Assembly: GCA_022837485.1 (NCBI GenBank)
Contig: JALHHH010000043.1
Location: 5,515-55,806 of the forward strand
Length of the DNA stretch: 50,292 nt
Origin: Bacteroidales bacterium
GTDB taxonomy: Bacteria > Bacteroidota > Bacteroidia > Bacteroidales > Lentimicrobiaceae
Reading direction: 5' to 3'
The notes below the pieces were generated by a model, which did no database searches, had not been told where the DNA came from, and saw only the letters and a program-made list of their open reading frames with translations. The translations under genes were made by a program, and so were the position numbers. This document shows positions 34,700 to 44,472 of this stretch, piece by piece. The stretch's first letter is position 1, and the number at the start of each line of letters is the position of its first letter.

Positions 34700-36128
34700 T
34701 CTCCTCACCATGCCTGACAAGCAGGCAGATATTCTCCACGTGATGCGTATGCGGAAACATATCCACCGGCTGAACGGCTTCAATCCGGTATTTATCCGTC
34801 ATCAGGCTTATATCGCGGGCCTGAGTTGCCGGATTACAACTTACGTAAACGATGCGTTTCGGCAGGGCTTCCAGTAAGCTTTTCACCACTTTTTCGTGCA
34901 TTCCGGCCCTGGGAGGGTCGGTGATGACAACATCCGGTCTGCCGTTTTCTTCAATAAAAGCAGGCGTAAGCACCTTCGCCATATCCCCTGCAACGAACGA
35001 CGTATTGGCGATACTATTGAGATCCGAATTCAGACGGGCATCGGCAACAGCGGGTTCAATGTATTCGATGCCAATTACTTTCTTTGCATCGGAAGCAACA
35101 AAATTGGCAATGGTACCCGTACCGGTGTATAAATCGTAAACGGTCTCCGATCCGGTGAGAGATGCAAGTGAACGAGTAATTCGGTACAGTTCCAGGGCCT
35201 GATCTGAATTGGTCTGATAGAAGGAGAGCGGACCGATGCGAAAGCTCAGATTCTCCATTTTCGCTGTAATGAACGGCTGCCCTTTATACAATGTCGGCTG
35301 AAGATCGCTGATTGTGTCGTTGTGTTTTTGATTAACCACATAAACCAGGGAGGTAACTTCCGGGAAGCTGCCTGCAAGAAACTGCATTACCGTTTCAATT
35401 TTATTCGGATCATCCGTTCCAAATACCATAATTACCATAATGTCGCCGGCATTTGAATCACGGATGATAAGATTTCGGAGATCTCCCGTAAAGTTACGGA
35501 TATCGTAAAAGCTCAGTTTATTTTCTAGTGCAAAGTTCTTAACAGCCAGCCTTATGCGGTTTGAAATTTCCGACTGCAGGTAACAATGCTGGATATCGAG
35601 CACACGATCGAACATCCCTGGGATATGAAATCCGAGAGCATTCATATCGCGTACGTCGCGGGGAATGTTCATCTCTTCATCCGTTAACCAGCGATGGGTT
35701 GAAAAGGTATATTCCAGTTTATTTCTGTAATACTCCGTGTTAGCCGAATGGCGGATTGGTAGAATATCGGGAAAGTCGAGGTGTCCGATACGGGTAAAGG
35801 CATCGTACACCTGTTTTTGTTTGTATTTGAGCTGATCCTCGTAGGGCATGGCCTGCCAGCGGCAACCTCCGCAGATACCGAAATGGCTGCAAACCGGCTT
35901 TACACGCCGATCGGAATATTTGTGAAACCGAATTGCCCTGCCCTCGTAGAATCTTCGCTTTCGCGAAACAATCCGAATATCACACACATCACCGGGAACC
36001 ACAAAGGGAACAAAGACTACCATGTCTTCAACTTTTGCGATGGCATTCCCTTCTGAACCGGCATCCAGGATTTCAACATTTTCGAGAATAAAAGGCCCTT
36101 CGGACTTGACTTTTTTTCGTTTACCCAT
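34692..36128 (-). CDS. rlmD: 23S rRNA uracil-5-methyltransferase, RlmD/RumA type
   Basis: 478 residues from the ATG at 36126-36128 (MGKRKKVKSEG); an upstream in-frame Met is unlikely. N-terminal TRAM domain, then the iron-sulfur cysteines in CSHFGICGGC plus a later Cys in IQHCYLQ, SAM-binding DLYTGTGTIANF, DPPRAGMHEKV, and catalytic SCNPATQARD. It uses SAM to methylate a uracil in 23S rRNA; the exact position (1939 or other) cannot be read from sequence. Confidence 0.93.
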   Translation of the reverse strand: MGKRKKVKSEGPFILENVEILDAGSEGNAIAKVEDMVVFVPFVVPGDVCDIRIVSRKRRFYEGRAIRFHKYSDRRVKPVCSHFGICGGCRWQAMPYEDQLKYKQKQVYDAFTRIGHLDFPDILPIRHSANTEYYRNKLEYTFSTHRWLTDEEMNIPRDVRDMNALGFHIPGMFDRVLDIQHCYLQSEISNRIRLAVKNFALENKLSFYDIRNFTGDLRNLIIRDSNAGDIMVIMVFGTDDPNKIETVMQFLAGSFPEVTSLVYVVNQKHNDTISDLQPTLYKGQPFITAKMENLSFRIGPLSFYQTNSDQALELYRITRSLASLTGSETVYDLYTGTGTIANFVASDAKKVIGIEYIEPAVADARLNSDLNSIANTSFVAGDMAKVLTPAFIEENGRPDVVITDPPRAGMHEKVVKSLLEALPKRIVYVSCNPATQARDISLMTDKYRIEAVQPVDMFPHTHHVENICLLVRHGEEII

Positions 36129-36210
36129 GAGAAAAATATTGGACAAAATTACATTAAAAGGAGGCAGGTACGGCAAGAATGGCGCAAATGCAGTCGGGCA
36201 TTACTACTAT

Positions 36211-36245
36211 AAAAACAGCAGGCCGCCCAGAAGAGCGGCCTGCTG
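36211..36245 (-). terminator. Terminator of the susC-susD-susE operon
   Basis: 11-bp perfect stem CAGCAGGCCGC / GCGGCCTGCTG with an 8-base loop, followed on the minus strand by five T. It lies 20 bases after the susE stop. Confidence 0.88.
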
Positions 36246-36264
36246 GCAATGCGTCGAAAATTGA

Positions 36265-37434
36265 TTATTGAGGAAGTACCGTGTACTTCATCTTTGCGAG
36301 GTCAACAATAATCTTATATGTCCCTGCTGAAGGCGAAGGAATTGCAGGAGAATCGGGAACGGTTTCGTTCGGGCGCAGAACCAGGGTACCACCGTCACCG
36401 GTTCCGGTAGCATCGGTTCCGTATTGTGGTGCCCATTGTCCGAGGGTTTCGATGAACTTGAAGGCACCGCTTCCGCTGAGGGTTGTGGTGATTTCAAACA
36501 GACCCGGAGAAACGCGCTGCAAAGGCAGAGCACCGGCATTGTCCCATCCTGCAAGTGTAGCGTCACCGAGCAGGTAGAGGGTTTCCGAAGCCTTTGTTAT
36601 CGTATAGGTCAGATTGGCAATATCGGCTGTAATCCTGTAGTCGCCTGCAATAGCGGGTGCAGGAATAGAGGCCGGATCCGGCACATCCTCGGTGGGACGA
36701 TAGACCAGAGGACCTGCCTCGGGAGTTCCTGTACCATCGGTTCCCCACTGCGGTGCCCAGGCTCCCAGAGTCTTGATAAACTTCAGGTATTTGCCTTCAC
36801 CGGCAAGAGTTGCAACTATGGCGAAACTGGTTTCACTCAACCCAACCATGGGCAGGGCGTTGTTATTGTCCCAACCCGGAGCGGTGGCATCTCCGAGCAG
36901 ATAAATCGGAGGATAGACAATTTCGGCTGCAAACGGAGTAACGGTCAGCTTTATGGTTTCCGAGTAGGCATTTTCGTAAGGTGTAGCATTGACAATTTCT
37001 GCCATAACTCTGAAAACCAGATTATGCGGCTCGTCGGTAGCAAGTCCCATCGCAAGAAGCTTACCATTCATATCTCCGACAGAGATTGAAAAGGAGGTTC
37101 CGGTAGTTGAGGCCAGCCCGATCGGACTGCTGAAGTTATCCGATTCCGTATCCATTTGAACGGTATAGTTAACCTCTCCCAGTTTATCGGAATTTAGCAG
37201 ATTCCAGTTTCTGCCGGCTGTAATTGAGTATTCGGCAGGATCCCATTTGAATTCAGCAAAGACATCTTCTTTTTGTGCTTCAAGCAGGATGTAGGAGGTA
37301 TTGGTTGCCGGACTTTTCACCACAGGATTGATGGTATTCTCCATATCCAGAACCGGCTCAATACCAGACTTCTCACAGGAACTGAAAGCCAGTATTCCTG
37401 TAAGAGCTATTATGAAAATTAATGCTTTTTTCAT
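36265..37434 (-). CDS. susE: SusE/SusF-like outer-membrane starch-binding lipoprotein
   Basis: 389 residues from the ATG at 37432-37434 (another ATG two codons upstream). Lipoprotein signal with lipobox FSSC. A SusE N-terminal domain (VKSPATNTSYILLEAQ, FKWDPAEYS) up to about residue 165 is followed by two similar modules, each with YLLGDAT-x-x-GWDN and FIxTLGxWAPQxGTD, the starch-binding domain layout of SusE/SusF. It would hold maltodextrins at the cell surface for the SusCD transporter. Third gene of the sus operon, 20 bases after susD. Confidence 0.9.
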   Translation of the reverse strand: MKKALIFIIALTGILAFSSCEKSGIEPVLDMENTINPVVKSPATNTSYILLEAQKEDVFAEFKWDPAEYSITAGRNWNLLNSDKLGEVNYTVQMDTESDNFSSPIGLASTTGTSFSISVGDMNGKLLAMGLATDEPHNLVFRVMAEIVNATPYENAYSETIKLTVTPFAAEIVYPPIYLLGDATAPGWDNNNALPMVGLSETSFAIVATLAGEGKYLKFIKTLGAWAPQWGTDGTGTPEAGPLVYRPTEDVPDPASIPAPAIAGDYRITADIANLTYTITKASETLYLLGDATLAGWDNAGALPLQRVSPGLFEITTTLSGSGAFKFIETLGQWAPQYGTDATGTGDGGTLVLRPNETVPDSPAIPSPSAGTYKIIVDLAKMKYTVLPQ

Positions 37435-37454
37435 GATCATAATATTTTAGTTTT

Positions 37455-39635
37455 TTAATAACCAGTATTTTGTTGCAGGTTCAGGTTAGCCGACATTTCT
37501 GCAGCGGGAATCGGATAGATGTTGCGATGGCTTCCAACTGCCCTACCTTCCGGAGTATTACCTTTCCAGGGCCACAGGTAGGAACCTGTGGTGAAGCGGT
37601 CGTAGCGAATCAGGTCGGTTCTTCTGTGACCTTCCCAATAGAGCTCACGTGCACGTTCATCAAGGATAAAGTCGAGGGTGAGCTCACCAGCAGTTATATT
37701 ACCGATCGGATCTCCGCCATAGGCACGGGTACGGATCTGGTTAACAAGCTGGAGCGCTTTTGATTCACTTCCGCCTCCACCGCGTTTCACGGCTTCAGCA
37801 TACATCAGGTAGGCATCAGCCAGACGGAATACCGGGTAGTCGGTACATACAAAATCGTCGTGCGGATGAATGGCAGGTGACCCATCTTTGTTGATATTCT
37901 TAAACTTGGTAATGGCATACCCATCGGTAAACTGGCCGATATCTACAATCTCAAGATTCTGGCCATCGGTCCAGAACATAGCGCGCTTGTCGTAGGCAGC
38001 CCTGGTAACGGTATAGCTATAATCGGGTTTGCCGAGCTTGAGTTCGATAAAGTAGGTTCCGGCTTCCGGAACGGGAATATCAGCTCCGCCAGCTTCCAGA
38101 ATTCCGTCGTTTCCATTATCGCCGTAATTGAGATCCCATCCATCGTTGGCACGGAATTTTATGAATCCGGGAGTCAGGTCAAGCATTGCATTCCAAAGGC
38201 CGGTCACGGGGTCATAGGTCATATTTTGATCCACATCCCAACCTCCGGCGGTAGCATTTCCTATAACACCCCATGCAGTCTTAACCATTGTATAGGTCAT
38301 TGAATTAAGATCCACATTCAGTTTATAGTAACCGGTTTCCGATGCAACGATGTTAGCGCCGCCCGGCTCCAGTGTACCGTCGAAATTATCGTCGCCGTAG
38401 TTTACATCCCATGAAGGACCGTCGGTAAATTTAAATTCCTTACCGGATTCAACCCAGATGTAACCTTCGTAGTGTCCATCGCTGTTCACAGAAGCGATCT
38501 GAGCCGAGTTGCCCGGATCCCAGGATGGTTCCATATAATTTCCGGGAACGTAAAGAACCGGATAATCGTTTTTCAGATGCCTTGGACGCGGTGAATTATA
38601 AAGTCCGCTAACTACATCGGGGTAGAATTTCTGAACGAATGCCTTAGTGGTACGAATACCGCCCCAGCCGCCGCCAACGCCAAACTCTTCAGCAGGCATA
38701 GTACCGCCAATGGCTGCATGGATCAGATACACCATACCTCCGTATGACTGGGTATACCTTCCGTCAAAGTTAATCGACCAGATGATTTCGGAACTCAGGT
38801 GATTATCGGCCATGAAGTTTTCGGCATAGGTAGGAGTAAGAGAATAACCGGCATCAATAACCTTATCAAGGTAGGTGATAGCATCGCCATAATGTGCCTG
38901 TCCGGTATACACTTCGGCATTCAGATAAAGTTTGGCAAGAAGCATCCATGCAGCTGCCTTATCGGCACGACCGTACATAAAGCGCGGATTGCCCATATCG
39001 TCTTCAATGTCCTTAAGCTCCGATTCGATGTATTCGAAAAGCTCAGCCCTTGTGATCTGGTTCGGAAAGAAAGCGCCCGGTTTATCGAGTTCGGTTACAA
39101 ATGTCGGATTACCAAAGAGGTCGATGGCATGCCAGTAGGAATGAGCCCGGATGAACCTGGCTTCAGCCATGTACTGTGCATATTCCGGCTTATCAGCAGT
39201 ATTCCGGATGTATTCATTTGCAATGGAAATGGTAAAGAATATCCTGGAGTAGAGAGCCGCAATGAACACATCGTTCGGAGCCCAGGTCATCCAGTGATAA
39301 TCCTTTATGGTTGCATCGTTCCAGGCCATTACAGCTTCATCGGTAGGAAGCTGCTGTGCGTTCCAGTACTGACGGAGGTAATTGGAAAAACCTTCATCGA
39401 TACCTGAAATATCCGGCTTTCCAGCAGGACCCTGCTGTCCGCTGACGGCATAGGATGCATACAGTTTTGCCAGCGCCTGAACATAGGCTTCCGGTGAGTT
39501 GAACACGTTGGAAGCTGTTGGCTGATTCTTATCAAGGGGCTCAACATCAAGGTCTTTCAGACACGATGTTGAAAGGACTACCAAAGCCAGGGCAGCCAGT
39601 GTTATCTTGAGATATTTTTTCATAATGCGTTTCAT
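37455..39635 (-). CDS. susD: SusD/RagB-family outer-membrane lipoprotein with inserted binding modules
   Basis: 726 residues, about 180 more than a usual SusD. Lipobox LSTSC. The TPR-like SusD core is visible in AEARFIRAHSYWHAIDLFGN, AAAWMLLAKLYLNAEVY and the C-terminal LDFILDERARELYWEGHRR. An insertion of about 190 residues (roughly 360-548) has two similar modules with WDVNYGDDNFDGTLEPGG and WDLNYGDNGNDGILEAGG, resembling SusE-type carbohydrate-binding domains. It would cap the SusC barrel and bind starch. Its ATG follows the susC stop directly (TAAATG). Confidence 0.92.
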   Translation of the reverse strand: MKRIMKKYLKITLAALALVVLSTSCLKDLDVEPLDKNQPTASNVFNSPEAYVQALAKLYASYAVSGQQGPAGKPDISGIDEGFSNYLRQYWNAQQLPTDEAVMAWNDATIKDYHWMTWAPNDVFIAALYSRIFFTISIANEYIRNTADKPEYAQYMAEARFIRAHSYWHAIDLFGNPTFVTELDKPGAFFPNQITRAELFEYIESELKDIEDDMGNPRFMYGRADKAAAWMLLAKLYLNAEVYTGQAHYGDAITYLDKVIDAGYSLTPTYAENFMADNHLSSEIIWSINFDGRYTQSYGGMVYLIHAAIGGTMPAEEFGVGGGWGGIRTTKAFVQKFYPDVVSGLYNSPRPRHLKNDYPVLYVPGNYMEPSWDPGNSAQIASVNSDGHYEGYIWVESGKEFKFTDGPSWDVNYGDDNFDGTLEPGGANIVASETGYYKLNVDLNSMTYTMVKTAWGVIGNATAGGWDVDQNMTYDPVTGLWNAMLDLTPGFIKFRANDGWDLNYGDNGNDGILEAGGADIPVPEAGTYFIELKLGKPDYSYTVTRAAYDKRAMFWTDGQNLEIVDIGQFTDGYAITKFKNINKDGSPAIHPHDDFVCTDYPVFRLADAYLMYAEAVKRGGGGSESKALQLVNQIRTRAYGGDPIGNITAGELTLDFILDERARELYWEGHRRTDLIRYDRFTTGSYLWPWKGNTPEGRAVGSHRNIYPIPAAEMSANLNLQQNTGY

Positions 39636-42600
39636 TTAAAAGTTAACATTTACACCAAAAACAAATGTTCTGGCCCGGGGATAGATATTGTTGTCAATAC
39701 CTCCGTCAACTTCAGGATCCAGTCCGTTATATTTGGAAATTACCAATGCATTCTGAACGGTCAGGCTGAAACGGGCATCCAGTTTTTCGGTAAACAGTTT
39801 GTTTACGTTATAACCGAGGCTGATGTTATCCAACCGGAAGAACGAAGCATTTTCGATGTAGAAGTCAGACCAGTACTGGGGATTTCTGAATTTGGTAAGA
39901 TTCACCTGTTTGGGCAGGTTGTTGAAAAATCCCGACTGGTTATAGAGGCTGGCATAAACAGCTCTGTCGGATGCCACGTTGTTGTATACGTAATTTCCGA
40001 GATTAACCCTGGCTGAAGCCAGGAGATCCAGGTTTTTGTATCGGAAGCTGGTATTGAGTCCCATTACAACATCGGGAGCGGGTTTTTTATAGCGGTATTT
40101 ATTGCTGTTGTTACCTGCAATATTGCCTCCCTCACCGGAGCGGTCGATGTAAAGTCCTTCAATGGGCATTCCGTTGGCATCGTAAACCTGCTGGAATGCG
40201 AAGAACGAGTTGGCGGGATAACCCACACTGTGAATCTGAATGTAGTTACCAACACCACCGCTGATTCCTCCGACATCGATTCCCGGATAGGTAGGATCGT
40301 CGGTAAGCAGGAGCTTGGTGATTTCATTGTTGTTATACGATACATTATAACCGATATTCCAGGTAAAGTCTTTGGTAACAACCGGTTTAACGTCAATCAT
40401 AAACTCAATACCGCGGTTTTCCAGTGAACCAACGTTTGTAGTCAGGTAGTTTGAGAAGTTGGTTCCCGATCCGATGGGAATGAAAGCAATAAGATCCTCG
40501 GTCTGACGGAGATAGGCATCGATGGCTCCGGTAACCCTGTTGTTGTAAAAACCAAAATCGAGACCGATGTTATAGGTAGTGGTGGTTTCCCATTTCAGGT
40601 TTTCATCGTATGGATTGGGCCTGAGTGTGGGAATCCATTCGTCGCCGAACTGGTAGTAAGCCGTAGGATCAGCAACCTGATATATTGCCTGATAGGGATA
40701 GTAGTTGTCGATAACATCCTGTTGTCCGGTAATACCCCATCCGAGACGAAGTTTAAGATCGGTGAGGTTATCGTAATCGCTCAGGAAATTCTCGTGATTC
40801 ATTTTCCATGCAAAGGCTGCTGCCGGGAAAACACCGGAGCGTGTTGACTCCGAGAATCTTGAAGAACGGTCGTTACGAAGTGTAAAAGTCAGCAGGTATT
40901 TATCCAGCATGGTATAGTTTACCCTGCCAAAGAAAGAGATAAGAAAGTTCTCATTTATATAGGAGGTGAACTTTGTGCTGTCGTTTTCCTCATTCTGCTT
41001 GAAGCTTCTGGGCCAGTCGTTTCCTTCGCGTTTGAAGTGCTGCCATGAGTAACCTCCGGTAAGGTCGAGGCGGCTGGACAGAAAATCAAACTCTTTTACG
41101 TAATTAAGATAAAAGTCGAGCAGCTCATTGCGTTTATTCTGTGTGTAATCGGTAAGACGTCCCGGACCATCGCGGAATGTAAACGCAGCATCGGCTGTAG
41201 CATTGTTAACGCCCTCACTCGAAGAATAATCGTAACCCAGATTCAGGACAGCCCTGAGTTCGGGCAGAAAGTGCATTTTATAATCAAACTGAACGTTACC
41301 AATAGAACGGTTAACGGTGGAAGTATTATCGGTTTGCTCCAGCAGTGCGACGGGGTTGCTCACTCCGATGGGGTTGGGGTATCCGTTGGGATCCATAGAA
41401 CCATCGGGCAGGGTGTCGCTCAGATTAACCCAGGTATAATATCCGCCAAAACGGGTATTACCGTTCATCACTGGCTGAGTGGGATCGTAGGCTACCGATG
41501 AGCCAACGGCTCCGCCGTCTCCGAAATTAACTTTCTCAAGACTTCCCTTTACGTTGAAGTCTATCTTCAGGTGCTCGTCGAACAGCGTGGGATTAAGAGA
41601 AACGGCTCCGGTTACCCTGTTCAGGTTGGTAGTTTTAACAATACCATCCTGGTCGGTGTAGCCCATAGAAACACGGTAAGGCAGATATTTGGTATTGCCG
41701 TAGAAGCTCAGGTTATGATCCTGGGTAACGGCATTGCGGTAAATTTCATTCTGCCAGTCGGTATTGGCCGATCCAAGTCTTTTGATGACTTTGTCGTTCA
41801 AACCGGAAAGCCCCTGATTTTTGAGTTCAGTCACAAGTTCACGATACTCATCGCCGTTGTATACCTCCAGTTTATTCGGGATGGTATTCATGGCAACGCT
41901 TCCGTTGTAGCTGATTCTAAGCTTTTGATTGCCTGCAGTATTTCCTTTCTTGGTAGTAATCAGGATAACGCCATTGGAAGCGCGCGATCCGTAGATGGCT
42001 GTTGCGGAGGCATCCTTTAGCACCGTAAATGATTCGATGTCATTGGGATTCAACGTAGTAAGCATGTTGGCTGTTCCTGAAACACCGGTATTATCGATGG
42101 GTACTCCATCGATAACGATCAGCGGGTCGTTGCTTGAGTTTAGAGAAGAACCTCCTCTGATCCGGATGGTGGATCCTGCTCCCGGGGCACCGCCGCTGCT
42201 GGTAATTACAACACCGGTGGTTTTGCCGGCGAGCAATTCCTGTGGCGAAGTAATGGCGCCGCGGTTAAAATCTTTCGACGAAACTACAGCCACAGATCCG
42301 GTTGCGTCGCTTTTCCTGACGGTACCGTAACCGATAATGACGGCTTCTTCGAGCGTGGTGACCGAAGGTACCAGTACAACATCAATAACGGTAGAGGCAC
42401 CAACAAGTACCTCCAGCGAATTGTATCCAACGAATGAGAATACCAGGGTTGCTCCTGGATCCACATTCAGTGCATACTTTCCGTCTATGTCGGTAATGGT
42501 GCCGGTTGTGGTGTTCTTCACGAGGATGGTAACCCCTGGTATGGATTGTCCATCGTTTGCATCCGTTACCCGGCCGCTAACCCTGATTCCCTGGGAAAAT

Positions 42601-42668
42601 CCCTGAAACCCAATAGCAAGACCCAATAACAGAAACAGAACCTTCAGCAATGCATAATGCTTCTTCAT
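39636..42668 (-). CDS. susC: SusC/RagA-family TonB-dependent receptor
   Basis: 1010 residues. Signal peptide, carboxypeptidase-regulatory-like domain (VSGRVTDANDGQSIPGVTILVKN), plug domain with IIGYGTVRKSDATGSV and IRIRGGSSLNSSNDPLIVID, then a 22-strand barrel ending in aromatic FVFGVNVNF. TonB-driven import of maltodextrins through the outer membrane together with SusD. First gene of the operon; the preceding 740 bases are shared with the divergent lacI-type gene. Confidence 0.95.
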   Translation of the reverse strand: MKKHYALLKVLFLLLGLAIGFQGFSQGIRVSGRVTDANDGQSIPGVTILVKNTTTGTITDIDGKYALNVDPGATLVFSFVGYNSLEVLVGASTVIDVVLVPSVTTLEEAVIIGYGTVRKSDATGSVAVVSSKDFNRGAITSPQELLAGKTTGVVITSSGGAPGAGSTIRIRGGSSLNSSNDPLIVIDGVPIDNTGVSGTANMLTTLNPNDIESFTVLKDASATAIYGSRASNGVILITTKKGNTAGNQKLRISYNGSVAMNTIPNKLEVYNGDEYRELVTELKNQGLSGLNDKVIKRLGSANTDWQNEIYRNAVTQDHNLSFYGNTKYLPYRVSMGYTDQDGIVKTTNLNRVTGAVSLNPTLFDEHLKIDFNVKGSLEKVNFGDGGAVGSSVAYDPTQPVMNGNTRFGGYYTWVNLSDTLPDGSMDPNGYPNPIGVSNPVALLEQTDNTSTVNRSIGNVQFDYKMHFLPELRAVLNLGYDYSSSEGVNNATADAAFTFRDGPGRLTDYTQNKRNELLDFYLNYVKEFDFLSSRLDLTGGYSWQHFKREGNDWPRSFKQNEENDSTKFTSYINENFLISFFGRVNYTMLDKYLLTFTLRNDRSSRFSESTRSGVFPAAAFAWKMNHENFLSDYDNLTDLKLRLGWGITGQQDVIDNYYPYQAIYQVADPTAYYQFGDEWIPTLRPNPYDENLKWETTTTYNIGLDFGFYNNRVTGAIDAYLRQTEDLIAFIPIGSGTNFSNYLTTNVGSLENRGIEFMIDVKPVVTKDFTWNIGYNVSYNNNEITKLLLTDDPTYPGIDVGGISGGVGNYIQIHSVGYPANSFFAFQQVYDANGMPIEGLYIDRSGEGGNIAGNNSNKYRYKKPAPDVVMGLNTSFRYKNLDLLASARVNLGNYVYNNVASDRAVYASLYNQSGFFNNLPKQVNLTKFRNPQYWSDFYIENASFFRLDNISLGYNVNKLFTEKLDARFSLTVQNALVISKYNGLDPEVDGGIDNNIYPRARTFVFGVNVNF

Positions 42669-43411
42669 AATTCTGGTTTTGGTTGGTGATTTTGATGAGT
42701 ATTTGGTTTAAATTATTTGATGCATTTGATTAAAATTATCGGAGGACTGGTCAACTTCCTCCAATTTACCTGCTCTTTTTCCGCCGACCTTTTCAGAAAC
42801 GAGGAAATGAATTTTCAAGGTTTATGAAAATATTTAAAAAGTTTACAGCTAATCGATTCGTCTTTTCCGGTTGATTTACCCTTATCCATACTATTAAAGC
42901 TACAATGTTAAGGAAAAAACATTAAAAAATTTAAGATTTATTAACAAAAGTGACCGATTCATGATAAAAATTTCCGCAATCGATTGCGATAACGTTTGCG
43001 CCATCGTTTGCATCTTATAAACTAAAAAGTCGGATAATCCGATTTCCGAAAAAAAACTCTAAAAGGCGCTTTAAGTTGCATCGCTCCGATATTATTTTTC
43101 TGCCCATCCGGCGGCAATCTTTCAGAAAATTATACAGCACGACCATGGTGCTTCGGCAGAATGCTACAAATATTAATTTCCGGAAAAACTACAGGCATCC
43201 CCACTGACTTAATCCGGAAAACAATTGTACCGAAAATAAATACAGTAATACAAGCATTCAATTAAACTGCATTGCATTGGCCATGAAAGTCGTTCGGTAC
43301 CTGAGTATAAGAGAAACGGCAAAAAAGATAAAAATCCGGAAGGAAATATGCGGTGCAAACCACAAACAGCCTATCTTTATCCTGAAATAAAGTAAATTCA
43401 ATTCCGAACAG
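42669..43411. promoter_or_regulatory. Divergent control region of susC and the LacI-type gene
   Basis: 743 AT-rich bases without an open frame of interest. It contains the palindrome at 42975-42988 with adjacent half-sites. I find no exact TAnnTTTG box facing susC; the promoters are not precisely placed. Confidence 0.55.
42975..42988. promoter_or_regulatory. Palindromic operator CGCAATCGATTGCG, likely LacI-type binding site
   Basis: Perfect 14-bp palindrome with a central CG, as LacI/GalR-family operators have. It is followed by two similar half-sites, AACGTTTGCG (42991-43000) and ATCGTTTGCATC (43003-43014). It lies about 310 bases from the susC start and 420 from the regulator start. Binding by the adjacent regulator is inferred. 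Confidence 0.65.
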
Positions 43412-44422
43412 ATGAAGTCAAATTTGATTTCGATCAACGACATAGCGCGGGCGCTTGGAATTTCACCTTCAACGGTTTCCAGGGCTTTGAAAGATCATCC
43501 AGACATAAGTGCCGAAACGAAGAAAACGGTTCAGGAGTATGCCGAACAGGTAAATTACCGGCCGAATGCCCTGGCATTAAGTCTTAAACGGCAGCGATCA
43601 AATACACTTGGCCTGATAATTCCGGAAATTAGTCACCACTTTTTCTCATCGGTAATCAGCGGGATTGAGGAGGTTGCATATGCTAAAGGTTACCGGCTTA
43701 TCATATGTCAGTCGAATGAGGATTTTCAGCGAGAGGTAATCAACACACATCTGCTTTTCGACAACCGTGTTGACGGGATGCTGATTTCGATCAGCAAGAA
43801 CACCCTCGACCACACGCATTTCAGAGACGTTATTGACAGTGGAATTCCCCTGGTTTTTATCGACAGGGTCAGCGATCAGGTTGAGACCGACAAGGTTGTG
43901 ACGGCGGATTTTGAAGGTGCACTTCTTGCGACGTCGCATCTTGTGGGGATTGGCCGACGCCGTATTCTGCATCTGGCATCGCCCGAACATTTACATATTG
44001 GAAAACAGCGTATGAATGGATACCTTAAGGCACTTGAAAATGCCGGAATCAGTCCGGACCCCGAGCTTATCCTTCAGTGCGACACCCGCCAGGAAGTTTC
44101 CCGGCTTGAAAACCGGATCTTAGAACTGGCCAAAGGCATCGACGGAATCTTTGCCGTTAACGACTTTACCGCCATAGCCACCATGCAGGTTCTGCGTGAA
44201 AACAATTACAAAATTCCCGAAGAAATTGCCGTAGTTGGTTTCGGCAACGACCCCATTGCCGGGATTGCATATCCCACACTTACAACCATCGATCAGCGTG
44301 GCGCCGAAATGGGTAAAACAGCAGCAGATATCCTTCTTCGCCGCATCGAGAATCCGTCAACCTATATTGCTTTCTCAACCAGCGTTATTCCGGTTTCTCT
44401 TGAAAAACGTGACTCCGCCTGA
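43412..44422 (+). CDS. LacI-family transcriptional regulator
   Basis: 336 residues. N-terminal helix-turn-helix ISINDIARALGISPSTVSRA with hinge helix PNALALSLKRQ, followed by a periplasmic-binding-like sensor (TLGLIIPEISHHFFSSVISG, VFIDRV, GIFAVNDFTAIATMQVL, IPEEIAVVGFGNDPIAG). Divergent from susC and directly before the GH13 gene, it probably controls both in response to a maltose-type sugar. This differs from the membrane sensor SusR of Bacteroides thetaiotaomicron. Confidence 0.93.
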   Translation: MKSNLISINDIARALGISPSTVSRALKDHPDISAETKKTVQEYAEQVNYRPNALALSLKRQRSNTLGLIIPEISHHFFSSVISGIEEVAYAKGYRLIICQSNEDFQREVINTHLLFDNRVDGMLISISKNTLDHTHFRDVIDSGIPLVFIDRVSDQVETDKVVTADFEGALLATSHLVGIGRRRILHLASPEHLHIGKQRMNGYLKALENAGISPDPELILQCDTRQEVSRLENRILELAKGIDGIFAVNDFTAIATMQVLRENNYKIPEEIAVVGFGNDPIAGIAYPTLTTIDQRGAEMGKTAADILLRRIENPSTYIAFSTSVIPVSLEKRDSA

Positions 44423-44472
44423 GCAATGAGAAAGTCTGAAACCGGGACGCAGTTAATCCAAACCGCCTTTTC

